Assembly: GCA_951812575.1 (NCBI GenBank)
Contig: OX638322.1
Location: 2,603,925 to 2,667,924, forward strand
Source of the DNA: Candidatus Binatia bacterium
GTDB taxonomy: Bacteria; Desulfobacterota; Binatia; Bin18
Reading direction: 5' to 3'
DNA length: 64,000 bases
Shown: positions 8,347-17,048 of the stretch, piece after piece
Layout: every line of letters starts with the position of its first letter
Position numbering within the stretch: the stretch's first letter is position 1
Position numbers and translations under genes: made by a program
Notes under the pieces: generated by a model
What the model was told of the DNA's origin: nothing
The model's input: the letters and a program-made list of their open reading frames with translations, nothing else
The model's database searches: none

Positions 8347-9555
8347 TTACCTCCAAGCACCCGATTCACTCGATTGATAACCCAGCGCCCGGTAGACGGC
8401 ATCGACTAGGCTCTGTCCCCGCTCATTGAGCGAGGCGCCTGAGCCCATCCGGTTCATGGTATAGCCAAACGACATGCCGGCTTTGGGGTCGGCAAAGCCG
8501 AACGAGCCGCCCGCGCCAACATGACCGAACGCCTCCTCCGAGAACAGGACACTGTCCTGCACGCCCGCCGGCTCCTTGCGGTTGTCCATGGTTTTCATGA
8601 AACCCAGGGCAAACCGGGTCGGCATGACCAGCACGGCGTCCCTGCCGGTTGCAGACGACACGCGGCCCATACGCGCCAGGGTATCGGCGTTGACCAGTTC
8701 GACGTTGCCCTTTTTGCCGCCCAGGGCGAGCGGTTCATACATCCCGGCCAGCCCACGCGCGTTGGTGATCCCGCCCGCACCACCGATTTCCGCTGCATGC
8801 GCGGCCCGGGTGTCATACTCGGGAACGGCGCCCATATAACCGCCGACGTTGAGTATGGCTAATGCCGCCAGCGTGCCCGGTGTGGCCATTTCCTGAAAGA
8901 GCGCGCTGTTTGGGTCGGGCTCGGCGGCAATCATGGGGGCAACCCTGGGCTCTTTGTCTTCGGGTAGACCGATCCAGAAGTCCAGGCCAAGGGGCTGGGC
9001 AATCTCGTCCCGAAAGAAGGTGCCGAGCGACTTGCCGGAGACGCGTCGTACAACTTCGCCTATCAGCCAGCCATACGTGAGAGCATGATAGCCGTTCCGC
9101 GTGCCGGGCTCCCAAAACGGTTCTTCCTTAGCCAGCGCATTGACCATCAGGTCCCAATCCGCATAAGCGCCTTGCGGTAAATCCTCACGCACGGCTGGCA
9201 GACCAGCCTGGTGATTGAGGAGCATCTTAACCTGGATATTTTCCTTACCGGCCTGGGCAAACTCGGGCCAGTAGGTGGCGACTGGCGCATCAAGGTCGAG
9301 TTCGCCGCGCGAGGCCAGGACGTGGGCGCAAATGGCCGTTGCGCCTTTTGTTGAGGAAAAGACAATGCTGACTGTCTCATCGGTCCACGGCGCGCCGGTC
9401 TCGGTGTCAGCCGTCCCGCCCCACAGATCGACGACCGTTTGCCCGCCGACGGTCACACACACCGAGGCGCCAACTTCATCCCGCTCCGCAAAATTACGCT
9501 CGAACTCCCGCCGTACTTCCTGAAACTTTTGATCGCACGTTCCCTGTACTGCCAT
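8347..9555 (-). CDS. serine hydrolase, beta-lactamase / EstB-type family
   Basis: This 402-residue PF00144 protein has its nucleophile in FSSTKGATA (S-S-T-K, near residue 75) and the tyrosine box in GYHALTYG. The C-terminal FGHVGAGGSFGFADP supplies an H-x-G in the position of the K/H-T-G box. GGAGGAATACC precedes the ATG. Without a signal peptide it should be a cytoplasmic esterase or amidase. It sits between the amidohydrolase-2 and P450 genes of the array, so it may cleave an ester or lactam formed or exposed in the same pathway. Confidence 0.88.
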   Translation of the reverse strand: MAVQGTCDQKFQEVRREFERNFAERDEVGASVCVTVGGQTVVDLWGGTADTETGAPWTDETVSIVFSSTKGATAICAHVLASRGELDLDAPVATYWPEFAQAGKENIQVKMLLNHQAGLPAVREDLPQGAYADWDLMVNALAKEEPFWEPGTRNGYHALTYGWLIGEVVRRVSGKSLGTFFRDEIAQPLGLDFWIGLPEDKEPRVAPMIAAEPDPNSALFQEMATPGTLAALAILNVGGYMGAVPEYDTRAAHAAEIGGAGGITNARGLAGMYEPLALGGKKGNVELVNADTLARMGRVSSATGRDAVLVMPTRFALGFMKTMDNRKEPAGVQDSVLFSEEAFGHVGAGGSFGFADPKAGMSFGYTMNRMGSGASLNERGQSLVDAVYRALGYQSSESGAWR

Positions 9556-9582
9556 GGTATTCCTCCTTCTTTTGTCCAGACT

Positions 9583-10770
9583 TTACGCTCCTGCTGTATC
9601 AAATCGGAGCGGTAAAGTCTGTGGGCCTCGGACGATGAGCGACGCGATCTGCTCGACCCGTTCAGTCGCACAGGAGAAAGGCAGACAGTCAAACAGCAGC
9701 GCTTCTAAGGCATTCCGACCTTCAAGCCGGGCCAGCGGAGCGCCTAGGCAGTAGTGGATGCCATAGCCAAAGGCGATGTGACCCTGGGGATTGCGGGCGA
9801 TATCAAAACGGTCCGGTTCAGGAAACCGCCGCTCATCACGATTGGCCGATCCCAAAAGCAAGAAGACGTTCTGTTCGGCTGGAATCTTCCCGCCTTCCAA
9901 CTCCACTTCCTGGGCCGTCCGGCGGAAAATCACCTGAACGGGCGAGTCATAGCGCAGCACTTCTTCGACGAGCGCAGGCAATAGGGCAGGGTCGGCTCGA
10001 ACTTTGGCCAATTCATCGGGATGGTTGAGTAAGGTAAGAACCGCGTTTCCAATCAAGTTGGTCGTCGTTTCATTCCCAGCTAACAGCAGTAAGACGGCCA
10101 AAGCGAGAATCTCTTTTGAAGACAGCATATCGCGCTCTTCTTCGGCTTGCACCAGAGCGGTAATCACGTCCTCTCCAGGCTCAGTTCGGCGCCGTTCTAT
10201 CATCTGCTCAAAATAGGTCCGGAGTTCGGCTTCGCTTCTGCGAATCTGATCCCGCTCAGCCTCGTCAGTTGGACGACCGGTAGCTCTGATCACGTCATCC
10301 GACCAGACCTTAAAGTCATCGCGCCGTTCAGGCTCGACACCGAGCATCTCCGCGATGACGATCGTTGGGAGCGGTCCGGAGAATGTTGCGACGAGATCGA
10401 TCTCCGACTGCCCGCGTATCGGTTCGATCAACTCTTGGATAATTGCCTGCACGCGTGGTTCAAGGGTTCGGATGAGGCGAGGTGCAAAGCCTTTATTGGC
10501 CAGCTTCCGCAGTCGGGTATGGTCGGGAGGATTCATATCAACAATCCACGGTACCTCCGGTACTGGATTCAGATCGCCCAAGGCTTCAGCCGTAAATACC
10601 GAAGACGAAAATATCTGCGGGTTGCGCAAGGCAAAGTCCACATCGGCATACCGGCTCAGAGCCCAACACTGAAAAGGCTCAAGCCAAATGACTGGGGCTT
10701 TGTTCCTCAGCTCAGTGTAATACGGGTACGGATTCGCCGTCACTTCCGGAGACAGTGGATTGAAGTCCAT
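9583..10770 (-). CDS. cytochrome P450
   Basis: This soluble bacterial P450 of 395 residues has the I-helix LLLLAGNETTTN (oxygen-activating acid/alcohol pair E-T), an ExxR helix ending in EVLRYDSP, and the heme-cysteine loop FGYGIHYCLGAPLARLE. No ferredoxin or ferredoxin reductase gene is adjacent, so electrons must come from a partner encoded elsewhere. Within the array it could hydroxylate or epoxidise the substrate before the epoxide hydrolase and SDR steps; that order is inference. A second P450 with limited similarity lies at 18837-20069. Confidence 0.93.
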   Translation of the reverse strand: MDFNPLSPEVTANPYPYYTELRNKAPVIWLEPFQCWALSRYADVDFALRNPQIFSSSVFTAEALGDLNPVPEVPWIVDMNPPDHTRLRKLANKGFAPRLIRTLEPRVQAIIQELIEPIRGQSEIDLVATFSGPLPTIVIAEMLGVEPERRDDFKVWSDDVIRATGRPTDEAERDQIRRSEAELRTYFEQMIERRRTEPGEDVITALVQAEEERDMLSSKEILALAVLLLLAGNETTTNLIGNAVLTLLNHPDELAKVRADPALLPALVEEVLRYDSPVQVIFRRTAQEVELEGGKIPAEQNVFLLLGSANRDERRFPEPDRFDIARNPQGHIAFGYGIHYCLGAPLARLEGRNALEALLFDCLPFSCATERVEQIASLIVRGPQTLPLRFDTAGA

Positions 10771-10793
10771 ACGAAAGGCCCTCCTTAACGAGT

Positions 10794-11126
10794 CTAAGCG
10801 CTCTCAGCAAACTGTCTCTGCCGCTCACGGAGCAACAGGAATAACGGTAAACCGGCGGAAAATGCCACCAGCCATGAGACCGCGAGGCAGATAACGAAAT
10901 TCCGCGTCCCAAGCGTTCGTCCCTCGGAGAATAACCAAACATTATACGCGATAAACGCGACCAGCAGGTCGAACAGGAGCGAGGCTGTCACCGCGCTTTC
11001 CATTGGCACGGTGAAAAAATCAACCAAAAGATTCCCACCTGCACCCATGTACTGGACGTTGTAGTACATGGGGAGGAGAACTCCCACGATAACCAGAACC
11101 GCATACACCTTTTCGCGCGTTGACAT
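10794..11126 (-). CDS. small integral membrane protein, DUF2834-like
   Basis: The product has 110 residues with three hydrophobic segments (about 8-24, 42-62 and 78-98) and the motif FDLLVAFIAYNVWLFSEGR followed by a positively charged turn, which resembles DUF2834. Function is unknown. It is co-oriented and tightly spaced with the P450 (23 bases), so it may be a membrane partner or transport helper for this operon. Confidence 0.7.
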   Translation of the reverse strand: MSTREKVYAVLVIVGVLLPMYYNVQYMGAGGNLLVDFFTVPMESAVTASLLFDLLVAFIAYNVWLFSEGRTLGTRNFVICLAVSWLVAFSAGLPLFLLLRERQRQFAESA

Positions 11127-11285
11127 AACCTAAGCCCTCCTGTTCAAAAGGATTTCACTCTTGGACCATCTTCATGGATGATTGAGAGTTCGACTAAACG
11201 GCATATCCTTGCTCATATCCTCGCCGGCAAACCGCGGTGTTGCCTAAATTTATTGACATCCGACGCGTACTCGCATCACCCCGCC

Positions 11286-12047
11286 CTACTGCGCTATCCA
11301 GCCACCATCAACCGCCATCGGTAGACCGGTCACAAAGGATGCCGCATCAGAACACAACCAGACGACAGCCTCACCCACTTCGGCGGGTTCAGCCATGCGT
11401 CCAATCGGTTCAGCGGCCATGACTTGCTCCTCAATGCCCGGATTGTCCCGCGCTCCGCGTTCAAACATCGGCGTGCGAATCGCCCCCGGACACACGGCGT
11501 TGACGCGAATGCCGGACTTGGCATATTCCAGCGCGGCCGTCTTGGTCAATCCGTTGACTCCATGTTTGGCTGCCACATACGCCGAAAAGCCAGGAAGACC
11601 AACCAGCCCCGCAATTGACGCCGTATTCACAATCGCGCCGCTGCCCTGTGTGAGCATCTGCTGGAGTTCATACTTCATGCACAGCCACACACCGGTCAGG
11701 TTAATCGATATGACTCGGTCCCAATCTGCCTCGTCATAGTCCACGGTTGGTTGGACCACACCTTCGATGCCGGCGTTATTGAAGGCACAGTCGAGCCGTC
11801 CATAGATCTCAAGCGCTTTCTTGACCATGGCCTCTGCGTCAGCAGGCTGGGCAACATCGGTCTGGACAAAGATTGCTTCTCCACCCGAGCCGTTAATCAG
11901 ACGCACGGTTTCTGCGCCGCCCTCAACCCCGATATCGGCCACAACAACCTTGGCCCCCTCACGAGCAAAAATCTGCGCGGTAGCCCGGCCTATGCCTGAG
12001 CTGCCACCAGTCACCACTGCTACTTTTCCGGCTAATCGGCCAGCCAT
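11286..12047 (-). CDS. SDR-family NAD(P)-dependent oxidoreductase (copy 2)
   Basis: Length is 253 residues, as in copy 1. Motifs are TGGSSGIG, NNAGIEG, the Ser of NTASIAG, YVAAK and the closing AVDGGWIAQ. It lies between the DUF2834 gene and the second amidohydrolase-2 gene. GAGGCGCG precedes the ATG. The high similarity to 5153-5914 and the paired neighbours suggest that an ancestral amidohydrolase/SDR set was duplicated inside this operon. The 160 bases between 11127 and 11285 hold no gene that I can see. Confidence 0.92.
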   Translation of the reverse strand: MAGRLAGKVAVVTGGSSGIGRATAQIFAREGAKVVVADIGVEGGAETVRLINGSGGEAIFVQTDVAQPADAEAMVKKALEIYGRLDCAFNNAGIEGVVQPTVDYDEADWDRVISINLTGVWLCMKYELQQMLTQGSGAIVNTASIAGLVGLPGFSAYVAAKHGVNGLTKTAALEYAKSGIRVNAVCPGAIRTPMFERGARDNPGIEEQVMAAEPIGRMAEPAEVGEAVVWLCSDAASFVTGLPMAVDGGWIAQ

Positions 12048-12093
12048 AACGCGCCTCCTTCGCCAGTCAGGAATTCAAACATCTCTATCTGGC

Positions 12094-13245
12094 TTACACG
12101 TTCAATCCATAGAAACGGATTGCATTCTCACCCAGCACTTTGCGCTGATCTGGCGCGGGTAACGGCGCAATGCGTTCCTTGAGTTCTTTGACCACCCCGA
12201 AGTCTGCATCAATATGCGGATAGTCTGACGCCCACAGAAAATAGTCGGCCCCAATATGTTCGATGACCTTGGCGGTCAGCGTCTCATCAGGGTCTGCCGA
12301 CACCAAACATTGGCGATAGAAGTACTCACTTGGTGCCATCTTCAAATTGGTCCGGCTGGCCATGGGGCGGTACTTGTGATCGAGGCGGTCAAGCCAGGCC
12401 GAGATCCAGTTGGCTCCGGATTCAAGGACGGTACATTTCAGACGTGGATATTTCTCAAACATGCCCAACGACATCATTTGGGTGAAGGCAGCCATCACAT
12501 CAATGGCCAGAAAGGCAAAGGTAAATAATCCAGCTGACGCATCTGGCTTGAGCCATTCTTGAAACGAAGGGTTATCACGCACGACTACATGAAACCCAAC
12601 GGGCATGTCTAAATCTTGCACCGTCTCCCAAAAACGGACAAAGGCCGGATCATCAAAATGTTTGCCGCCTCGAGCAGGCATATCCGGCGACAGATATACG
12701 CCCACACAGCCCTGCTCCTTAGCCCATTTTACTTCGTCTACTGCGCCTTCCGGGTCGAGCAGGGAGATATGGGCAATTGGAAACAGCCGCTTGGGGTGGT
12801 CGCTGCAGAAGTCGATAATCCAGCGATTGTAGGCACGCGTATAGGCTGAGGCGAGTTTGGCTTCCATGACCCAACCTTCCCAGAATATCCCAAGAGTCGG
12901 ATACAACAGGGCAACATCGATCTGCTCTTCATCCATCACTCTGATACGCGCGGTTGGATCGTAACTGCCCAGCGGAGCACCATCAGCATACGTTCGCTTG
13001 CCTGGGGTGAAAAAGGCTTCGAGTTCCTCGGCATCTGAGCCCACGCCACCGATCGCGCCAAGCGTGCCACGGGCGACTTCACACGGCTTGTTATCGAACA
13101 ACAATACTTCCCAGCCATTTTCATCGTGCTCCATGCGCACGGACCGGTCGCGGTATTTGGGATCAATGTATTTTTGCCACGTATCCAAAGGCTCTAAGAC
13201 ATGCCCGTCTGCATCGACAATCAGTCCACTCTTTGAGGTGCTCAT
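12094..13245 (-). CDS. amidohydrolase-2 family metal-dependent hydrolase (copy 2)
   Basis: This 383-residue PF04909 protein opens with LIVDADGHVLEP (D-x-H metal motif near residue 11) and ends with YFLWASDYPHIDADFG carrying the metal-binding Asp. It also has VGFHVVVRD (barrel His) and CTVLESGANW. It parallels copy 1 at 7142-8323 in overall layout but is clearly diverged, so the two may act on different intermediates. It ends 46 bases before the SDR copy 2 and begins 12 bases after the amidohydrolase-3 gene. Confidence 0.9.
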   Translation of the reverse strand: MSTSKSGLIVDADGHVLEPLDTWQKYIDPKYRDRSVRMEHDENGWEVLLFDNKPCEVARGTLGAIGGVGSDAEELEAFFTPGKRTYADGAPLGSYDPTARIRVMDEEQIDVALLYPTLGIFWEGWVMEAKLASAYTRAYNRWIIDFCSDHPKRLFPIAHISLLDPEGAVDEVKWAKEQGCVGVYLSPDMPARGGKHFDDPAFVRFWETVQDLDMPVGFHVVVRDNPSFQEWLKPDASAGLFTFAFLAIDVMAAFTQMMSLGMFEKYPRLKCTVLESGANWISAWLDRLDHKYRPMASRTNLKMAPSEYFYRQCLVSADPDETLTAKVIEHIGADYFLWASDYPHIDADFGVVKELKERIAPLPAPDQRKVLGENAIRFYGLNV

Positions 13246-13257
13246 AGGTTTCCTCCA

Positions 13258-15003
13258 TTACGCAGCTGCCCGTTGCTGTTGTGCACACTCGCCGCTTCTA
13301 ACGACTTTTCCAGGACGGGCCCCGGTTGCTTCGCCGTTTTCTTGTACGACTTCTCCGCTGACTAATGAGGCCACATAGCCTCGGGCCGTTTGCATCAGGC
13401 GGGGCATGTCGGCAGGCAGATCGTGTACCATTTCCGGCTTCTCAATGTGGAGCGCGTCCAGGTCTATGAGGTTCAAATCAGCTTTCATGCCGGGTTCGAG
13501 GGTGCCCCGATCATGCATACCGAACAGCCGGGCCGTATCGCGGCTCTGTTTCTTAACCACAAGCTCAATCGGGAGATGGTACGGATCGTCTTCGGCGCGG
13601 TTCCGTACCCAGTCGATAAGCATAAAGGTCTGGACACTGGCATCACAGATCGTGCGCATATGGGCACCCGAGTCACTGCCACCCATGACGGTCATGGGAT
13701 GGGTCAGCATTTCGTACAACGGGTCACGACTCTGCTCGGCATAGCCGGCAATGGCATACATGAGGAAGGCGCGTCCATCGTCCTCTAACAACAGATCATA
13801 CACAACTTCACGCGGATCACAGCCACGCCGGGCAGCTATGGCAGCGACATTAGTGTCTCCATCAGGGAAGTAGTTGAGCGGCTGGCCCATGGGGTAGGTC
13901 ATCCGCCACGTGGATTCCTGTTGATACAAGATAGACATACCAGCCGTGTTCGGGTCTTCTTCGGTCAGCAGGCGTTTGCGCACATCAGGGTTGCGTAGGG
14001 CCTGCATTTTTTCTGCATGCGGGAGAGCCTTAAGCGGTGCATAGCTCGGCAAATATTGGAACGGATTTTCCCCTTGAAAACTGAACAGAATAGTGACCGG
14101 TCGGGCAAAGACCTGCGGAATAATCCGCGCCCCGTTATTCGTGGCTGTTTCACAGCGCTGTAAGATATCGCGCCAGACATGAGGTTGTGGGTTTGTCTGC
14201 GCGAGCAAGAATGTCACCGGGCAGCCGCTTGCCGCCAGCTCCTGCATCCAACCTAGTTCGCTATCAATGTTTTGTCCAAGTACAGCGTCTGAGACGACTT
14301 CCATAAGGCCACGTCCGGTTTGGGTAATCCCGCGACCAATACCTAACAACTCATCCGGGCTGGCGAAGGTACCAGGGACGGGCACGCCTTCTGGCGTGGC
14401 ATGGACCATAGTTCGAGAGGTGGAGAAGCCTAACGCACCGGCTTCGATGGCAGCCCGAGTCATGGTCGCCATTTGTTCGATATCTTCTGGGGCAGCTGAT
14501 TCTTTGCCAGCTCCCCGCTCGCCCATGACGTATAGGCGCAAAGGGATATGCGGTATCTGCGTGCCAACATCAATCGTGCGGGGAATAGCGTCGAGCGCGT
14601 CTAGATATTCTGGGAAGGTTTCCCACTGCCAGTCGATACCAGCCGACAAGGATTGGCGCGGAATATCTTCAACGCTTTCCATCATGCCAATCAGTTCTTC
14701 ACGACGCTCAGGTACAACCGGCGCAAAGCCCACACCGCAATTACCCATAACGATCGTAGACACTCCATGCCACAGCGATGGAGTCAGCAACGGGTCCCAC
14801 GATACCTGGCCATCATAATGGGTATGCACATCCACCCAGCCAGGGGCTACTATCAGTCCGTCCGCCTTTAATGTCCGTTTCGCTTGGCCCAAATCCGAAC
14901 CGACCCCGCTAATCTTGCCATCCGTAACTGCGATATCTCCAGTGAAACTGGGTTGTCCGGTTCCGTCAGCAATCGTTCCGCCTTGAACGATGAGATCATG
15001 CAT
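13258..15003 (-). CDS. amidohydrolase-3 / D-aminoacylase-like protein (second copy)
   Basis: The start at 15003 (MHDLIVQGGTIADGTG) follows a strong AGGAGG; the open frame extends ten codons further without a ribosome site. At 581 residues it equals the paralogue at 3356-5101 in length. Metal motifs are VDVHTHYDG near residue 62 and MGGSDSGAHMRTI near residue 465. It belongs to the same N-acyl-D-amino-acid deacylase/dihydropyrimidinase-like superfamily. Identity to the first copy is modest, so the duplication is old. Confidence 0.88.
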   Translation of the reverse strand: MHDLIVQGGTIADGTGQPSFTGDIAVTDGKISGVGSDLGQAKRTLKADGLIVAPGWVDVHTHYDGQVSWDPLLTPSLWHGVSTIVMGNCGVGFAPVVPERREELIGMMESVEDIPRQSLSAGIDWQWETFPEYLDALDAIPRTIDVGTQIPHIPLRLYVMGERGAGKESAAPEDIEQMATMTRAAIEAGALGFSTSRTMVHATPEGVPVPGTFASPDELLGIGRGITQTGRGLMEVVSDAVLGQNIDSELGWMQELAASGCPVTFLLAQTNPQPHVWRDILQRCETATNNGARIIPQVFARPVTILFSFQGENPFQYLPSYAPLKALPHAEKMQALRNPDVRKRLLTEEDPNTAGMSILYQQESTWRMTYPMGQPLNYFPDGDTNVAAIAARRGCDPREVVYDLLLEDDGRAFLMYAIAGYAEQSRDPLYEMLTHPMTVMGGSDSGAHMRTICDASVQTFMLIDWVRNRAEDDPYHLPIELVVKKQSRDTARLFGMHDRGTLEPGMKADLNLIDLDALHIEKPEMVHDLPADMPRLMQTARGYVASLVSGEVVQENGEATGARPGKVVRSGECAQQQRAAA

Positions 15004-15072
15004 TATTACCTCCTGTCCGTTTTTCGACGACACATAAGCCGTCTCGATGGGTAATGATTTCTGTCAGCTTGT

Positions 15073-15954
15073 CTATTGCGCAGGGAACATCTCCTTTGGA
15101 GACAAAGACATCTTAGTAGTATCGAGCTTAGTCAGCCCAACTTCCCCTTTGTCGAATAGCGCGACCCACTCCTTCATCCATTCCGGATTGGCGACATGGG
15201 ACGGATGATGGCCCGGCATGGCGTAACGGATGGTGCGTGGTAGGAAGGATACAAACAATCGGAAGGCAATCTTCTTGATTGTCCAACGGGTCTTCCACTT
15301 GCCCCATAGGCCATCAGCCTTGAGCAACACGATATAGGTGTCCCGGATAAGGCCCATCATATGGATGAGGGCGCACAGGATGCCGTAGGCTCGATACCAA
15401 TGCCCGCCATACAGATGTTGATACATATCAAAGGCAAGGTTCTTGTGTTCGATTTCCTCGATTAAATGCCATAGCCACATGGACGCTACGGGTCGATCGG
15501 CCTCACCAAAAAAATGTTTGCGCTGTTCGATCAGCATATGTGCAATCGACAAGGCCATAACTTCAAAGCCGGCCGTATACGCGACCTGGTATTTGAGAGA
15601 GCGTTTGCCGAGTTCTTGATACTCTCGCTCCATCTGCTTTTCCCGCTCGCGAAGTTGGGGATAGCCTTTGGCAATCAGCACCTCGTTGAACCGGCGGTGT
15701 TGTTTAAAGTGCTGGGCTTCCTGGCCCATCCAAGCTTTGGCTTCTTCTAGCAAAGCAGGATCAGAGATATGTTTCGTCGCCTTCCGAATGGAGTCAATGA
15801 TAAACGGCTCCATATAGGGCAGCAGGATGGAGGCGCCGTTGGCCAAGTGGCTGAGCACTGGTTGGGCTGGGTTCCAGTAGGGTTTGAAGTTCTCGGGAAA
15901 CTCGAACTGCACCTTCCGCACTAAAATTCCCTTGTCTGTTTTTTTGTCGCTCAT
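15073..15954 (-). CDS. PF10118 metal-dependent hydrolase (ferritin-like helical fold)
   Basis: The 293-residue protein has the PF10118 pattern: QEAQHFKQHRRFNE near residue 77, and HLIEEIEHKNLAFDMY near residue 163 with E/H metal ligands spaced as in di-iron helical bundles. Family members are described as predicted metal-dependent hydrolases and no reaction is firmly known. It overlaps the upstream small gene by four bases (ATGA), which implies translational coupling. Its 3' end is the template of two decayed copies at 30962-31069 and 38618-38723. Confidence 0.85.
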   Translation of the reverse strand: MSDKKTDKGILVRKVQFEFPENFKPYWNPAQPVLSHLANGASILLPYMEPFIIDSIRKATKHISDPALLEEAKAWMGQEAQHFKQHRRFNEVLIAKGYPQLREREKQMEREYQELGKRSLKYQVAYTAGFEVMALSIAHMLIEQRKHFFGEADRPVASMWLWHLIEEIEHKNLAFDMYQHLYGGHWYRAYGILCALIHMMGLIRDTYIVLLKADGLWGKWKTRWTIKKIAFRLFVSFLPRTIRYAMPGHHPSHVANPEWMKEWVALFDKGEVGLTKLDTTKMSLSPKEMFPAQ

Positions 15955-16166
15955 GTGCGTAACTCCTCCTTAAAGCGGTGGAAGGTGGCAGGGTCACGAA
16001 ACACAAACCGTCGTCCCTCAATGCTCAGTCCATAACGCTCGTCTGCGCGCAAAGGCTCATCCGCGCTGATCTCGCGTCCTCCAAGTGCGCGCAAGGTTTT
16101 TTGCAGAGACACTCTGGTGCGAGGACGAACATGTGCTGGGTCAGTGTGATTGGCTTTTGGCGCCAT
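15951..16166 (-). CDS. small hypothetical protein, first gene of the sigma-54 operon
   Basis: Starting at ATG 16166 (AGGAGAAGAGCC upstream) this gives 71 residues beginning MAPKANHTDP and ending FHRFKEELRT. It is basic and mostly hydrophilic with a likely beta-hairpin, YGLSIEGRRFVFRD. I do not recognise the family. It overlaps the PF10118 gene by four bases and is the first coding frame 33 bases after the predicted sigma-54 start site. It could be a small partner or chaperone of the PF10118 protein. Confidence 0.65.
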   Translation of the reverse strand: MAPKANHTDPAHVRPRTRVSLQKTLRALGGREISADEPLRADERYGLSIEGRRFVFRDPATFHRFKEELRT

Positions 16167-16209
16167 GGCTCTTCTCCTATCCGGTTGATGCGCAATGGAC
16201 CTAGAGAAC

Positions 16210-16225
16210 AGCAATGTCGGTGCCA
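16210..16225 (-). promoter_or_regulatory. sigma-54 (-24/-12) promoter of the twelve-gene operon
   Basis: On the minus strand the sequence is TGGCAC-CGACA-TTGCT, matching the sigma-54 consensus TGGCAC(G)-N4/5-TTGC(A/T) with the obligatory GG-N10-GC spacing. The predicted start is near 16199, 33 bases before the ATG at 16166. A sigma-54 activator gene is encoded about 0.8 kb away at 17049-18557. Confidence 0.85.
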
Positions 16226-16313
16226 ACGCTCCTGCGAGAATGGGTGAGGAAATAATTCTCAGGGAATCAGGCGTTTAGAAAGGACAGAGGCAGATGAGCG
16301 GGACGAAACGGTA

Positions 16314-16365
16314 ACGGTGTGCGCCGCAATCTCCTGTACGCTGCACACCGTGCGCACAGTGTGCG
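16314..16365. promoter_or_regulatory. candidate upstream activating sites for the sigma-54 activator
   Basis: Two symmetric elements lie 90-155 bases upstream of the sigma-54 promoter. ACGGTGTGC (16314-16322) pairs with GCACACCGT (16343-16351), a perfect 9-bp inverted repeat with a 20-base spacer. It is followed at once by CGCACA-G-TGTGCG (16353-16365), a perfect 13-base palindrome sharing the GTGTGC core. Distance and symmetry fit enhancer sites for a dimeric activator. Confidence 0.6.
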
Positions 16366-16390
16366 TTTTCCCTGCGGACTGAAAAGACCC

Positions 16391-16423
16391 TTGCAACAAA
16401 GAACCTTTCCATTGTATCTACAA
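16391..16423 (+). promoter_or_regulatory. promoter and palindromic operator of brnTA
   Basis: TTGCAA (16391-16396) and TATCTA (16415-16420) are 18 bases apart and can serve as -35 and -10. The -10 is embedded in the palindrome TTGTA-TC-TACAA (16412-16423), placed where a BrnA-type ribbon-helix-helix repressor would block RNA polymerase. The brnT ATG follows at 16435. Confidence 0.5.
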
Positions 16424-16434
16424 AGTGTGATGCA

Positions 16435-16713
16435 ATGGATTTTGAGTGGGACGAAAACAAACGACTGAGTAATATCGCAAAGCACGGCTGGGACTTCCTC
16501 CGAGCCAAAGAGTTATTCGCCGGTCCGCATGTCATTCGTCCTTCACTCCACGCTGATGAGGAAGAGCGACAGCTGGCGACCGGGAAGATTGCAGGGCGTT
16601 TTGTGACTGTGGTCTTTACAATGCGAGCTGGGCGTTGTCGCCCCATTTCAATGAGGAGTGCACGCAATGACGAAAGGCGAGCATACCAAAACATATACCG
16701 CGAAGCAGATTGA
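16435..16713 (+). CDS. brnT: BrnT-family type II toxin
   Basis: The 92-residue protein has the BrnT start MDFEWDENKRLSNIAKHGWDF and the C-terminal ISMRSARNDERRAY, the conserved RelE-like ribonuclease core motif. Family members are mRNA interferases neutralised by BrnA. The gene overlaps brnA by 47 bases, as is usual for this operon. The pair sits between the sigma-54 activator gene and the operon it probably controls, and is transcribed away from that operon. Confidence 0.88.
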   Translation: MDFEWDENKRLSNIAKHGWDFLRAKELFAGPHVIRPSLHADEEERQLATGKIAGRFVTVVFTMRAGRCRPISMRSARNDERRAYQNIYREAD

Positions 16714-16999
16714 CAAGGCTATCGGGCGCGGCGAAGACCAGACGGATTGGACCAGGGTCGAGGCGATGACTGATGAGAAGCTGGAACAGCTCATTGCTGA
16801 AGACCCGGATGAAGCTGAAGCGGACCCGGATTGGACAAAAGCGCGCCTCGTTTTGCCCAAACGCAAACAGCAAATTAGTATCCGAGTCGATGCCGATGTA
16901 CTGCACTGGTTCAAACAACACGGGAAAGGCTATCAGCGGAAGATACAAGCGGTACTCCGTACCTATATGGAAGCGCATAAACACGACTCGCCTGGATAG
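16667..16999 (+). CDS. brnA: BrnA-family antitoxin
   Basis: The start at ATG 16667 has TGAGGAG eight bases upstream; a GTG nine bases earlier is an alternative. The 110-residue protein has an acidic N-terminal toxin-binding half (EQLIAEDPDEAEADPDW) and the C-terminal ribbon-helix-helix ISIRVDADVLHWFKQHGKGY typical of BrnA. It should bind BrnT and the palindrome at 16412-16423 for autoregulation. Confidence 0.88.
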   Translation: MTKGEHTKTYTAKQIDKAIGRGEDQTDWTRVEAMTDEKLEQLIAEDPDEAEADPDWTKARLVLPKRKQQISIRVDADVLHWFKQHGKGYQRKIQAVLRTYMEAHKHDSPG

Positions 17000-17048
17000 G
17001 GAGACTTACGGCGGTTACAGATTTGAATCTTTGGTACGCCATCAGGGT

